NCBI GenBank assembly: GCA_964434955.1 | Contig: CAYSXI010000009.1 | Span: 1-64,000, forward strand | Length of the DNA: 64,000 nucleotides | DNA from: JANQLU01 sp964434955 | Lineage (GTDB): Bacteria; Planctomycetota; Planctomycetia; Pirellulales; Pirellulaceae | Direction: 5' to 3' | Shown here: in pieces, positions 34,143 to 42,349 of the stretch | Layout of the letters: every line of letters starts with the position of its first letter | Position numbering within the stretch: position 1 is the stretch's first letter | Made by a program: the position numbers and the translations under genes | Notes under the pieces: generated by a model | Database searches by the model: none | What the model was told of the DNA's origin: nothing | Seen by the model: only the letters and a program-made list of their open reading frames with translations

Positions 34143-34938
34143 TTGGTTCGGACTCCGAGACGTGGACTGAAAGCGACCCGACACCATTGATTTCCGTCTC
34201 GTAACTTTGGCCAGGCTGAACGTTGACCATCGGGCCAAGCGCGCCCGTTAGAATCACATCACCCGCTTTTAAGGGCATTTGATAGTCAAGCATCTTGTTG
34301 ACGAGCCAAGTCGCAGCAATCAACGGACTTCCCAGGCAGGCAGCTCCACATCCCGTGGAAACCGGCTCACCCCGGTGGCGAATGACCATTCCGCAAAGTT
34401 TCCAATCAATCGAGTCGATCGTCTTTTTTTCTTTGCCCAACGCGTAGACGCCGCTGGATGCGTTGTCAGCAACCGTATCGCAAATGTTAATATCCCAGTT
34501 GGCAATTCGGCTGCCAGGGATTTCCAGCGAAGCAACAGCGAAGTCGAGATAGGAATGCAGCTCATCAACGTCGATCGGACGTTCGGGCAAATCCTTTGCC
34601 ACAAAAACGGCAATCTCCGATTCGATTTTCGGTTGATGAAGTCGCGGCCAGGGGATGGTATCGCCATCGGTAAACTGCATGTCCTGGTAAAGAATGCCAA
34701 AGTCCGGTTCGTCCACACCAAGCTGTTTTTGTACCGCCGGGGACGTGAGCCCGATTTTCCGTCCGACAATTTTTCTGCCGTTCTCAACATGATGGCGGGT
34801 GTTGAGCGATTGGATTTCGTAGGCCGTATCTACGCTGCCTTCGGGAATCTTGTCCCGAATCGGAGCAATCAAGTTTCCTGTTTGATCCGCGTTTCGAATT
34901 TGCTCTGCGATCTGTTCGAGCGATGCCATATTTGACAA
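34135..34938 (-). CDS. 2-keto-4-pentenoate hydratase
   Basis: The enzyme hydrates 2-hydroxypenta-2,4-dienoate to 4-hydroxy-2-oxopentanoate, feeding the aldolase. The 267-residue FAH-like protein has GRKIVGRKIGLTSPAVQKQLGVDEPDFGILYQDM (partial quote: KIGLTSPAVQKQLGV), QPKIESEIAVFVAKDL with metal-binding Glu residues, and DTVADNASSGVYALG. It is the first gene of the four-gene unit. A TGS GTPase gene ends 22 bp upstream on the same strand, with a 13-bp direct repeat between them. Confidence 0.88.
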   Translation of the reverse strand: MSNMASLEQIAEQIRNADQTGNLIAPIRDKIPEGSVDTAYEIQSLNTRHHVENGRKIVGRKIGLTSPAVQKQLGVDEPDFGILYQDMQFTDGDTIPWPRLHQPKIESEIAVFVAKDLPERPIDVDELHSYLDFAVASLEIPGSRIANWDINICDTVADNASSGVYALGKEKKTIDSIDWKLCGMVIRHRGEPVSTGCGAACLGSPLIAATWLVNKMLDYQMPLKAGDVILTGALGPMVNVQPGQSYETEINGVGSLSVHVSESEPNG

Positions 34939-34956
34939 CCTTGTTTGACAACCTTG
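34931..34956. repeat. 13-bp direct repeat
   Basis: TTTGACAACCTTG occurs twice in tandem (34931-34943, 34944-34956), at the hydratase start region. Confidence 0.7.
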
Positions 34957-34960
34957 TTAT

Positions 34961-35953
34961 TCAAATGTTGATTTCCACGATGTCCTTGTCGTGGAGAATG
35001 TAATCACCCTTAACGGGCGTTCCATCGTGAACCTCGGAACCCCAGACTCTCGCGGATTTCAGATTTTTGGCGAAGTCTTTGTGAATCAGCTCGGCAACAT
35101 CCGCGAGCGTACCGCCGCGGCGGATAGTAAACGGTTTATCAAAGTCCGCTTCTTTTTTGTGAGGCATTTTTGTGTAAACCCGAACGACATCCAGTTGCTC
35201 GTAGATTCGGGTTCGCAGGGCCTCCAGACTTTCCTCGTTGGTTGCGGATATTTGAAACTCCTCAAAGTCCACGTCCATAAATTCGCGGAAGAATTCCAGG
35301 CGGTCGGCTGCCTCGGGCAAGTCGCACTTGTTAATTGCCAAAAGGGTTGCCGTGTAGGCAACGCCAATGTCGTCCTCGTCCAGGCAGGTTTCTTTACCCA
35401 ATCGAGTCTTCTTATCCCCAATTTTCTGAAGGACGTCATTGAAGAGTTGAACCCCGTCGTCCGAACCAAGGTCCAACATCAGAATGACAACATCCGCTCC
35501 ACGAATGAGGTTCTGGTTTACTGGATCGTAAACCTCCTGGGTAATGGGCGGCGTATCGACCAGCTGAATCGGCACGTCTTCCCAAAGCATCATTCCGGGA
35601 AGCGGTTGTGTCGTCGTGAAGGGATAGTCGGCGATCACCGGACTGGCGTTGGTCAGCGTTGCCAGCAATTGACTCTTGCCGCAATTCGGTGAGCCGATGA
35701 TGACCGCCCGCCCCGCGCCCTGCTTGGGAAGTCGGAAACCGGGTTTTTTTCCGCCGGACTTCCCAGAATCGGAAATCTCCTTTTTGACTTTGCTGATCTT
35801 TTGTTTGAGCTCCGCCTGCATCTTGTCCGTGCCCTTGTGTTTGGGCAACTCGACCAGCATGGTTTGCAGGCAATCGAGCTCTTCCTGCGGAGTGGTCGCC
35901 TGGCGGTAGGCTTGTTCCGCTTTTCGGTATTGTTGAGTTAAATTCGCGGGCAT
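34961..35953 (-). CDS. OBG/DRG-like GTPase with TGS domain
   Basis: The 330 residues begin with a helical region (to about 65) and a Lys/Gly-rich linker. The G domain follows: AVIIGSPNCGKSQLLATLTNA as P-loop, ADYPFTTTQPLPGMM as switch I, LVDTPPI in place of DxxG, and LLAINKCDLPEA. The C-terminal TGS domain ends HDKDIVEINI. The DTPP switch II lacks the usual Gly. DRG/Obg-like GTPases usually act on ribosomes or RNA; the role here is unknown. Start ATG 35953. Confidence 0.85.
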   Translation of the reverse strand: MPANLTQQYRKAEQAYRQATTPQEELDCLQTMLVELPKHKGTDKMQAELKQKISKVKKEISDSGKSGGKKPGFRLPKQGAGRAVIIGSPNCGKSQLLATLTNASPVIADYPFTTTQPLPGMMLWEDVPIQLVDTPPITQEVYDPVNQNLIRGADVVILMLDLGSDDGVQLFNDVLQKIGDKKTRLGKETCLDEDDIGVAYTATLLAINKCDLPEAADRLEFFREFMDVDFEEFQISATNEESLEALRTRIYEQLDVVRVYTKMPHKKEADFDKPFTIRRGGTLADVAELIHKDFAKNLKSARVWGSEVHDGTPVKGDYILHDKDIVEINI

Positions 35954-36106
35954 CGTTCAAGTGTGAAACTGCGAAATCCAAATTGATCGTGCCTCCTTTT
36001 TACCGCTTGGTATCTCGCGTTTGCAAGCGACCTAACCGTGATTGTCCTCGAGGAACTGCTTGGTTGCGGTGTTCGACGGCAGCTTGTTGGGCTACGCAGT
36101 GCGCAC

Positions 36107-36134
36107 AAAAAAAGCCGTCCAGGTGGACGGCTTT
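36107..36134 (-). terminator. Intrinsic terminator of the Cys-rich secreted protein gene
   Basis: AAAGCCGTCC-AGGT-GGACGGCTTT (36111-36134) is a perfect 10-bp stem. On the minus strand it is followed by seven T residues, 21 bp after the stop of the gene at 36155. Confidence 0.9.
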
Positions 36135-36154
36135 CGAGTCTGATCGGAAAAGAG

Positions 36155-37174
36155 TTACTTCGCTCGCCAGATCGCGTTGGCTTGTGGAGCCTTTTCAACG
36201 ACTTTCAACTGGCCGTTGAATTCGCGTGGCGTTTTGCGAACTTCAACCGGTTCAGCGTGACTGGCAAGTCGCACGGGACTGTATTCCCATTTCTGGTGAA
36301 GTAACGAATTGGCTTGCTTGTCCGCCCCAATCAAAGCCGGCTGTTCAATATCAAGATTGCCATCGGGAATCTCGATTGGATTGGCGTTGGTTGGGTTCTG
36401 GAAATCAATTGGAGATGACTTGAGATCGGGTACATCCATCAGGCCCGAAGTATCGGGTGGTGTTGACTGCTGCATGGAAGGACGTTGATTTTCAGTCGGA
36501 TTGATCATTGGAGTGGTGTCAGCCGCATTTCCCGCGCCCACGTTGTAGTAACCTGGCTGAGCGTAGTAATTCTGCGAAGTGTTGACACCATTCTGGGGAG
36601 TCGCGGGAGTTGGCTGGTTGCTGAATGCCGGCCCCGAAACGTTTGGATTCGTGTTGCAACTCGTGCAAGTCGAACAGGAAGGGTTGGCGTTGCCGCAATC
36701 GTTCGTGTAATAGGTGACCGGCACTCGATAAGTTTGCGTTCGGTAAACCGGTCGGTAGGTCGTATATGGCACGCGTTGCATTTGCCACGTGTAAGTGGTG
36801 CAAGGTCGCATGCAAGTCACCGAGCATCCCGTATTCGGGTCACTGTTTGTAACCGGACGGTATTGGGTAACGGGAATGCGATTCCACTGCGTGCGGTAGC
36901 AGGTTTGCGGAACATAATTGACAACGGTTCGCTGGCAATTTTTGTAGCAATTGACCTGGCAGACTCCCGGTTGAAGGCAGCCGTTGGAACTTGCCGAGAT
37001 CGCACCCGCGTTTGGAACGCCAGCGGGTTGCGCGTACCAAGGCTGAGTGGTTCGTCGAGCCCGGCGGCCAAGAATCCAATCGAGAAGTGGACCGGCCTGA
37101 GCCTGGGTCGGAACGAAAATCGATGCGCTAATTCCGAGAATCAACGTCGAAAGAATTGTCTTCGTGCGAAACAT
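36155..37174 (-). CDS. Secreted Cys- and Tyr-rich repeat protein
   Basis: The product (339 residues) has a signal peptide (MFRTKTILSTLILGISASIF, cleavage near AQAG). The next 160 residues contain many paired cysteines (CLQPGVCQVNCYKNC; CSVTCMRPC; CGNANPSCSTCTSCN) interleaved with degenerate YRPV/YRT repeats such as TTYRPVYRTQTYRVP. The C-terminal half is Pro/Asn/Gln-rich and low in structure. Such Tyr/Pro/Cys repeats suggest an exported structural or surface protein, but no function is established. It has its own terminator. Confidence 0.7.
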   Translation of the reverse strand: MFRTKTILSTLILGISASIFVPTQAQAGPLLDWILGRRARRTTQPWYAQPAGVPNAGAISASSNGCLQPGVCQVNCYKNCQRTVVNYVPQTCYRTQWNRIPVTQYRPVTNSDPNTGCSVTCMRPCTTYTWQMQRVPYTTYRPVYRTQTYRVPVTYYTNDCGNANPSCSTCTSCNTNPNVSGPAFSNQPTPATPQNGVNTSQNYYAQPGYYNVGAGNAADTTPMINPTENQRPSMQQSTPPDTSGLMDVPDLKSSPIDFQNPTNANPIEIPDGNLDIEQPALIGADKQANSLLHQKWEYSPVRLASHAEPVEVRKTPREFNGQLKVVEKAPQANAIWRAK

Positions 37175-37619
37175 GATTTTTCTCTTGCAAACGGGGGCTT
37201 TGAGTATCCGTTGTGTTCGAATTTCTATCCTGGGGATTGCGCGCAGGGCCCGGCGTGGTCCGAGCGGCGACGGTTAAAGTTAGGTCAGTTAGCGATTTCG
37301 GCAAAGAAAAAAAAGCCAAAATCTGAACCGATCCGAAAAATGTGGATCAGGTTGTAACAGACAGGTAAAATTCAGCGAAAATTGAGTTGAGCGAGTTTTC
37401 CTGAAATCTTCGATTTCATTCTGAGCGGGTCCGGTTATAGGGATCGAAGAAATTGTTCCCTCAATTCGCTTCGTTAAGAGATAGGCCCAAGGCAGAAACG
37501 GTACGAAGCCCAAAAGAATCGGGTTCAAAAAAAATTTCCGCGCTAGCACGGGGTGCTGAACTTAAAGGCAACGAGCAGTCAGACGTTTGACCGTCAATCG
37601 TTGCCCAGCAGTCGATCGG
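37175..37619. other. Intergenic region, no gene supported
   Basis: The 445 bases between the Cys-rich protein and holB contain an 86-codon minus-strand open frame (37289-37549). Its first 25 residues are hydrophobic and the rest looks random. I see no RNA gene or repeat, and the promoter for 36155-37174 was not identified. Confidence 0.45.
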
Positions 37620-38681
37620 CTAATTCGAGACGAAAACGCGTTCGCCCCGTGCGCAGCGACCCAGGTTGATCAGCCAGTTCTCGATCATGGTTGCCTGATT
37701 GGCATTGGCCATGATTTGATTCTGGACTTCCAGGCAAGCCTCCAAGCAATCGGCGATCTCAAGATCCATCAGCCGCTCGGATTCGACGGCGGACTGTACC
37801 GCAGTCCGCAAGTCGTCATCGCTGTCCAGGGGTTGGCCGAGTCGAATCGCAAGCACCGCCTGGTAAAAAGAAATCGCAAACTCGGTAACCAACCTCAGGC
37901 GATCGCGGCGAACCGCTGCGTCTTTGCCAGCCGCGTCGACAAAGTCCGAGATGGTTTTGGAAAACTGATTTTCAAAAGGTTCTGGCGAAGCCAGTTGTTC
38001 GAGGAGTTGTTTTCGAAAATCCGTTGTCTCGGCGGAGCCGATCTGAATCGCCATTTGCAAACTGCCATTGGAGCAAGCAGCGACCGTCGCATTTTGCCCT
38101 TCAGGAATCAGCTCGTTGGCAGCCAGGATGGACTCAACCTGCTGATTGCTAAGTCGGCCGAATCGAATGATCTGGCAGCGGGATCGAATCGTCGGAAGTT
38201 GTCTTTGTTCGCTCGTTCCGACCAGGATCAGGATCGAATCCTTGGGGGGCTCTTCTAAAGTTTTCAGAAGCGCGTTCGCGCTTTCCTGATTCAAAAAGTC
38301 GGCGTCATCAATGATGGCAATTTTTCGACCACCGGAAAACGAACGCAGTGAAATGTCATGGCAAAGTCCGCTTTGTCCCCGCTTGTCTGCCTCACCGACA
38401 AACTGCTCCATCAACAGCCGGTTCTTGTCGGCCCGCTTCTTGACGACGATCAAGTCAGGATGACTCGATGCATCCACTTGGGCGCAGGATGGGCAGGTGC
38501 CACAGGCTTTCAACCCGTCAACCGGCTGTTGGCAAAGTAAATCGCGCGCTAGAGAACGAGCGAAAGCAAACTTCCCGACTCCCGCTGGACCGACAAACAA
38601 AAACGAACTTGCGAGACGACCATTGGCGATGGCCCGCTCAAATTGCTGGCGAATTTTTTCGTGGCCGACAATTTCTGTCAC
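37620..38681 (-). CDS. holB: DNA polymerase III delta' subunit
   Basis: Delta' is part of the clamp loader. The 353-residue AAA+ protein has a degenerate P-loop FVGPAGVGKFAFARSLARD with Phe after the Lys instead of Ser/Thr, as expected for a non-ATPase subunit. Zinc-type cysteines occur in CQQPVDGLKACGTCPSCAQV. The sensor/SRC motif is LPTIRSRCQIIRFG. The start is GTG 38681, overlapping the tmk stop (GTGA), so the two genes are translationally coupled. Confidence 0.9.
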   Translation of the reverse strand: MTEIVGHEKIRQQFERAIANGRLASSFLFVGPAGVGKFAFARSLARDLLCQQPVDGLKACGTCPSCAQVDASSHPDLIVVKKRADKNRLLMEQFVGEADKRGQSGLCHDISLRSFSGGRKIAIIDDADFLNQESANALLKTLEEPPKDSILILVGTSEQRQLPTIRSRCQIIRFGRLSNQQVESILAANELIPEGQNATVAACSNGSLQMAIQIGSAETTDFRKQLLEQLASPEPFENQFSKTISDFVDAAGKDAAVRRDRLRLVTEFAISFYQAVLAIRLGQPLDSDDDLRTAVQSAVESERLMDLEIADCLEACLEVQNQIMANANQATMIENWLINLGRCARGERVFVSN

Positions 38682-39280
38682 AGTCCGCGAGCCTCCGCGA
38701 TAAGGATGATTTGCTGGTGAACCGCATCCATGGATTGCGTTGCGTCAATCGAAAAGGCCGACTCGAGCTGTTCGGAGATTTCGCGATAACCGTTGATCAC
38801 TTTTTCAAAATACTCATCGGGCCGCGACTCCATTCGGTCCTCGTTGCCGCCCAGCCTCGCCCTCAATTCCGAGATTGGCAAATCGAGTACGAATTGCAAG
38901 TCGGGAGTCAGCGAGTGGGTTGCGACACTGCCCACCGACCAGATTTCCTCGACGGGAATCTGCCCGGCGTATCCCTGGTAAACGGCCGTCGACAAAACAA
39001 AGCGGTCGCAAACAACAATCTTGCCGTCATTCAGCGCTGGACCAATGGTCTCCGCCACCATCTGCGCGCGCGCTGCCATGAACAAAAGCATTTCCGAGCG
39101 ATTGCTAATATCCAGTTCGGAGCGATTCAATAGGATTGAGCGGATTGCGTTTCCCAAATTCGTGCTGCCAGGGTCGGCGCACTGTTGAACCTGGTGGCCA
39201 CGCGATTCGAGCCAATCCACAAACCGATCGACCTGAGTCGATTTGCCTGCCCCATCGGTTCCTTCAAAAACGATAAACAT
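38678..39280 (-). CDS. tmk: Thymidylate kinase
   Basis: Tmk phosphorylates dTMP to dTDP. The 200 residues begin MFIVFEGTDGAGKSTQVDRF (P-loop), followed by EMLLFMAARAQMVAETIGPAL and CDRFVLSTAVYQGYAG, the DR motif. The lid region carries LRARLGGNEDRMESRP. It is the upstream member of the tmk-holB pair, a common bacterial arrangement. Confidence 0.95.
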   Translation of the reverse strand: MFIVFEGTDGAGKSTQVDRFVDWLESRGHQVQQCADPGSTNLGNAIRSILLNRSELDISNRSEMLLFMAARAQMVAETIGPALNDGKIVVCDRFVLSTAVYQGYAGQIPVEEIWSVGSVATHSLTPDLQFVLDLPISELRARLGGNEDRMESRPDEYFEKVINGYREISEQLESAFSIDATQSMDAVHQQIILIAEARGL

Positions 39281-39318
39281 GAATCCAACTTAACCCGATT
39301 GCCCAGAGCAAACGAGTC

Positions 39319-39930
39319 TCAATCCTGCACAAGTGAATTTTTGACCGCCATCAATTTGGGTGCGAACATACGGATCGCCCGAGCTCGATGGCTGAGCACG
39401 GATTTGATCGAATCGCCAAGCTCCGCGAAAGTTTGATTGTATTCCGGGATGATAAACAAAGGATCGTAACCGAATCCTGCACTTCCTTGTCGCTCCAAGC
39501 CAATCATTCCGTGGCAATAGTTCTCGCAATGGATCAGCACGTTGCCTTCCGGGTCCGACAATGCGATGTGACTCGTATAGAACGCCTGCCGATTGGATTC
39601 CGGTACATCCTGCAGCTCGCTAAGCAATTTGTCATTGTTGGCCTCGTCGTTCCCGTCCTCGCCGGCGAAGCGAGCCGAATAGACTCCCGGCCGGCCGTCC
39701 AACGCTTGGACACTTAGACCACTGTCCTCGCCGATGACCCAACGGCGAATCGCCTTGGCTTGCTGGGTTGCCTTGAGGGCCGCGTTCTCCTGAAAAGTTG
39801 TACCAGTTTCTTCCACATCAACGGATTCGGGGAACTCATCAAGCGTGCGAAGTGTGAACCCGAGCGGACCCAATAACAGATCCATTTCGTAAAGTTTCTT
39901 CTTGTTTTTTGAACCGAGTACGATTTCCAT
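39319..39930 (-). CDS. rdgB: XTP/dITP diphosphatase (RdgB/HAM1)
   Basis: The enzyme hydrolyses non-canonical purine nucleoside triphosphates to monophosphates. In 203 residues the family motifs are MEIVLGSKNKKKLYEMDLLL, TTFQENAALKA, VIGEDSGLSVQALDGRPGVYSARFAG (partly quoted) and SAGFGYDPLFIIPEYNQTFAEL with SHRARAI at the C-terminus. It lies 38 bp upstream of tmk on the same strand, so rdgB-tmk-holB may be one transcript. Confidence 0.95.
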   Translation of the reverse strand: MEIVLGSKNKKKLYEMDLLLGPLGFTLRTLDEFPESVDVEETGTTFQENAALKATQQAKAIRRWVIGEDSGLSVQALDGRPGVYSARFAGEDGNDEANNDKLLSELQDVPESNRQAFYTSHIALSDPEGNVLIHCENYCHGMIGLERQGSAGFGYDPLFIIPEYNQTFAELGDSIKSVLSHRARAIRMFAPKLMAVKNSLVQD

Positions 39931-40035
39931 TGTTGAAATTGGTTTCCATAGTGGGGAAAGCGAATCTAGAGGGACGCGTCAAATGTCCTTGGATTTGCTA
40001 AATTGGACCGGGTCCCTTTTTTTAAACGTTTTCTT

Positions 40036-41157
40036 ATGTCCCAGCCACCTGCCTTTGACTTGCCCTTTGCCAAACGCGTCCCGGTTCCGTTGGGCCAGCG
40101 ACGATATGATATCGCGATCGAAAATGGGCTGATCGACCGTGTCATTGAGCAGATTCAAAGTGGCTCCGAGCTCAAGGACCGGCGGCGTTTCCTGGTAATC
40201 ACCGATCAAACCGTTGGCAGGTTTTACGGGGACCGAATTCAAACAACCTCCGCGATTCAAATCGACAAGATGACGGTCGAGGATGGGGAGCCATCCAAAT
40301 CGGTTAAAGTGGCGAATCGGCTTTGGCAACAGATGTTGGAGCTTGGTGTAGATCGTCAAACGGTCGTCGTTGCGTTGGGGGGCGGCGTGGTTGGTGATTT
40401 GGCAGGCTTCGTCGCAGCCAGTTTCATGCGTGGATTGGACTATGTTCAGATTCCGACTTCGTTGCTCGCCCAAGTCGATAGTAGCGTTGGTGGAAAAGTG
40501 GGTATCAACCTTCCAAAGGGTAAAAACTTGGTCGGTGCTTTCTTGCAGCCGAAGCACGTCATTATCGATCCCCAAGTCCTAACCACGTTGGATGAACGAA
40601 ACTACAAAGCCGGATTGGCAGAAGTCATCAAATACGGCGTCATCCTCGACGCCGATTTCTTTTCCTGGCTTGAGGAAAATGTGGAAGCGATTTCCCGCCG
40701 TGACTCGGATACACTTGGGAAACTGATTGCCCGCTGTTGTTCCCTCAAAGCTCAGGTCGTCGTCGAAGACGAGAAAGAAACGACCGGACGCCGCGCGATC
40801 TTGAATTACGGGCATACGCTTGGGCATGCGATTGAAGCCACCGCGGGATACGGCCAATTCCTTCACGGGGAAGCGATCACGACCGGGATGGATTACGCGG
40901 CAAAGCTATCCATGCGTTTGGGTCGCGTGAATGACGAATTTGTTCGTCGGCAACAAGCTCTTTTTGAGAGGCTGGGCCTGCAAATCTCAATGCCAGACGT
41001 TGAACCCGGCCTGTTGGTTGAAGCAATGGGGCGTGACAAGAAATCTTCCGACTCAAAAATCAACATGGTCCTCCCGAATCGAATCGGTTCCGTGGAATTG
41101 GTTCATGACGTTTCCAGCGCGGAAATCCTCTCGGCTCTGCGAGAATTGATGGGATGA
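40036..41157 (+). CDS. aroB: 3-dehydroquinate synthase
   Basis: AroB makes 3-dehydroquinate from DAHP in the shikimate pathway. From ATG 40036 the protein has 373 residues. NAD-binding and catalytic motifs are VVALGGGVVGDLAGFVAASFMRG, QIPTSLLAQVDSSVGGKVGIN, GLAEVIKYGVILD and LNYGHTLGHAIEATAGYG with the zinc-binding His. The open frame extends 33 bp upstream but MSQPPAFDLPF is the better start. Its stop overlaps the dprA start (ATGA). Confidence 0.95.
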   Translation: MSQPPAFDLPFAKRVPVPLGQRRYDIAIENGLIDRVIEQIQSGSELKDRRRFLVITDQTVGRFYGDRIQTTSAIQIDKMTVEDGEPSKSVKVANRLWQQMLELGVDRQTVVVALGGGVVGDLAGFVAASFMRGLDYVQIPTSLLAQVDSSVGGKVGINLPKGKNLVGAFLQPKHVIIDPQVLTTLDERNYKAGLAEVIKYGVILDADFFSWLEENVEAISRRDSDTLGKLIARCCSLKAQVVVEDEKETTGRRAILNYGHTLGHAIEATAGYGQFLHGEAITTGMDYAAKLSMRLGRVNDEFVRRQQALFERLGLQISMPDVEPGLLVEAMGRDKKSSDSKINMVLPNRIGSVELVHDVSSAEILSALRELMG

Positions 41158-42287
41158 GCGATTCGCCAAAGTCGTCTGCCGGGGGATTTGATGAACGTGC
41201 GGCCGCGGTTTGTCTAAGCATGGTCCAGGGCGTTGGCCCGCGAATGTTTGAGTTGCTGCTGGAGCGATTTAACACGCCGACCCGCGTACTGAATGCCACC
41301 GCCAACGAGCTTCGACAGATTCGCGGTTTGGGTCCCAAGATCATTGACGCGATCATCAATGCGAAGCGGGACAATCCTTGGCAAGCGGAACTTGAGCTTT
41401 GTCGCGAACAGGGCTTGCGTCTTTTCCTGAGGACAAGCGATGACTACCCGCATCGATTGAAAAACATTTCGGATCCTCCCAACATTCTTTATTGTCGTGG
41501 TAACTTGATACCGCAGGACGAGTTGGCAATCGCGATCGTCGGAACCCGGCACTCGACTCTTTATGGGCGCACCCAGGCAGAACGGTTTGCCCGCGAATTG
41601 GCCAACGCGGGTTATACGATCGTGTCCGGACTCGCGCGGGGCGTTGATGCGGCTGCCCATAAGGCAGCACTGCAAGCCGGAGGGAGAACGATCGCGGTTC
41701 TGGGCAGTGGATTGATGAATATCTATCCGCCGGAACATAAGGAACTGGCCAATGAAATCAGTAACCAGGGAGCCGTGGTTAGTGAACTGAGTTCGAATCA
41801 TCCGCCCAAAAGCGGAGCGTTTCCCCAGCGCAATCGAATCGTCACTGGCATGTCGTTGGGTGTTATCGTGGTGGAAGCGGCACAGCGAAGTGGCGCGTTA
41901 ATCTCGGCCCGATTGGCGGTCGAGCAAAACCGCGAGGTCTTTGCGATTCCCGGGCGGATCGATAGTCGCAATTCACGCGGTTGCCATCAGCTGATCCGCG
42001 ATGGCGCCAAGTTGGTCGAAACGGTGGACGATGTCCTGGAGGAACTGGGCCCGCTGCAGGGACCCATCGAAAACCTGGAAGGCGAGTCCATCCGGCATCC
42101 GGCAGAAATGCAACTCAATCAGCAGGAAAAGAAAATACTCCAGGCAATCGACCCGGAGCCGACCCAAATCGATGTGGTAATTGACCGCACCCAGCTTCCT
42201 GCGAATCGGGTATTGTCTACGATCAGTATTCTGGAAATGAAAAAAGTAATCCGTCGGACCAGCGGAAGCTCGGTAGCCAGAATTTAA
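41154..42287 (+). CDS. dprA: DNA-processing protein DprA
   Basis: DprA loads RecA on incoming single-stranded DNA during transformation. The 377 residues contain an N-terminal helix-hairpin-helix region (LRQIRGLGPKIIDAIINAKR). The Rossmann-like DprA core follows, with AIAIVGTRHSTLYGRTQAER, IVSGLARGVDAAAHKAAL, GSGLMNIYPPEH, FPQRNRIVTGMS and VVEAAQRSGALISARLA. A C-terminal winged-helix DML1-like domain ends the protein (PANRVLSTISILEMKKVIRR). It overlaps aroB by 4 bp. No com genes are in the window. Confidence 0.95.
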   Translation: MSDSPKSSAGGFDERAAAVCLSMVQGVGPRMFELLLERFNTPTRVLNATANELRQIRGLGPKIIDAIINAKRDNPWQAELELCREQGLRLFLRTSDDYPHRLKNISDPPNILYCRGNLIPQDELAIAIVGTRHSTLYGRTQAERFARELANAGYTIVSGLARGVDAAAHKAALQAGGRTIAVLGSGLMNIYPPEHKELANEISNQGAVVSELSSNHPPKSGAFPQRNRIVTGMSLGVIVVEAAQRSGALISARLAVEQNREVFAIPGRIDSRNSRGCHQLIRDGAKLVETVDDVLEELGPLQGPIENLEGESIRHPAEMQLNQQEKKILQAIDPEPTQIDVVIDRTQLPANRVLSTISILEMKKVIRRTSGSSVARI

Positions 42288-42349
42288 CCAGCGTGAAATT
42301 GGTTCGCCGCGATTCGGGCGAATCCGATTGTCACAACCCAGGAATGACG

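Noticed and set aside
31418..34938. Horizontally acquired catabolic island
   Set aside because: No integrase, transposon ends or obvious base-composition change around the operon.
37289..37549. 86-codon minus-strand frame with hydrophobic start
   Set aside because: Only the first 25 residues look protein-like; the rest is random in composition and no ribosome binding site is seen.
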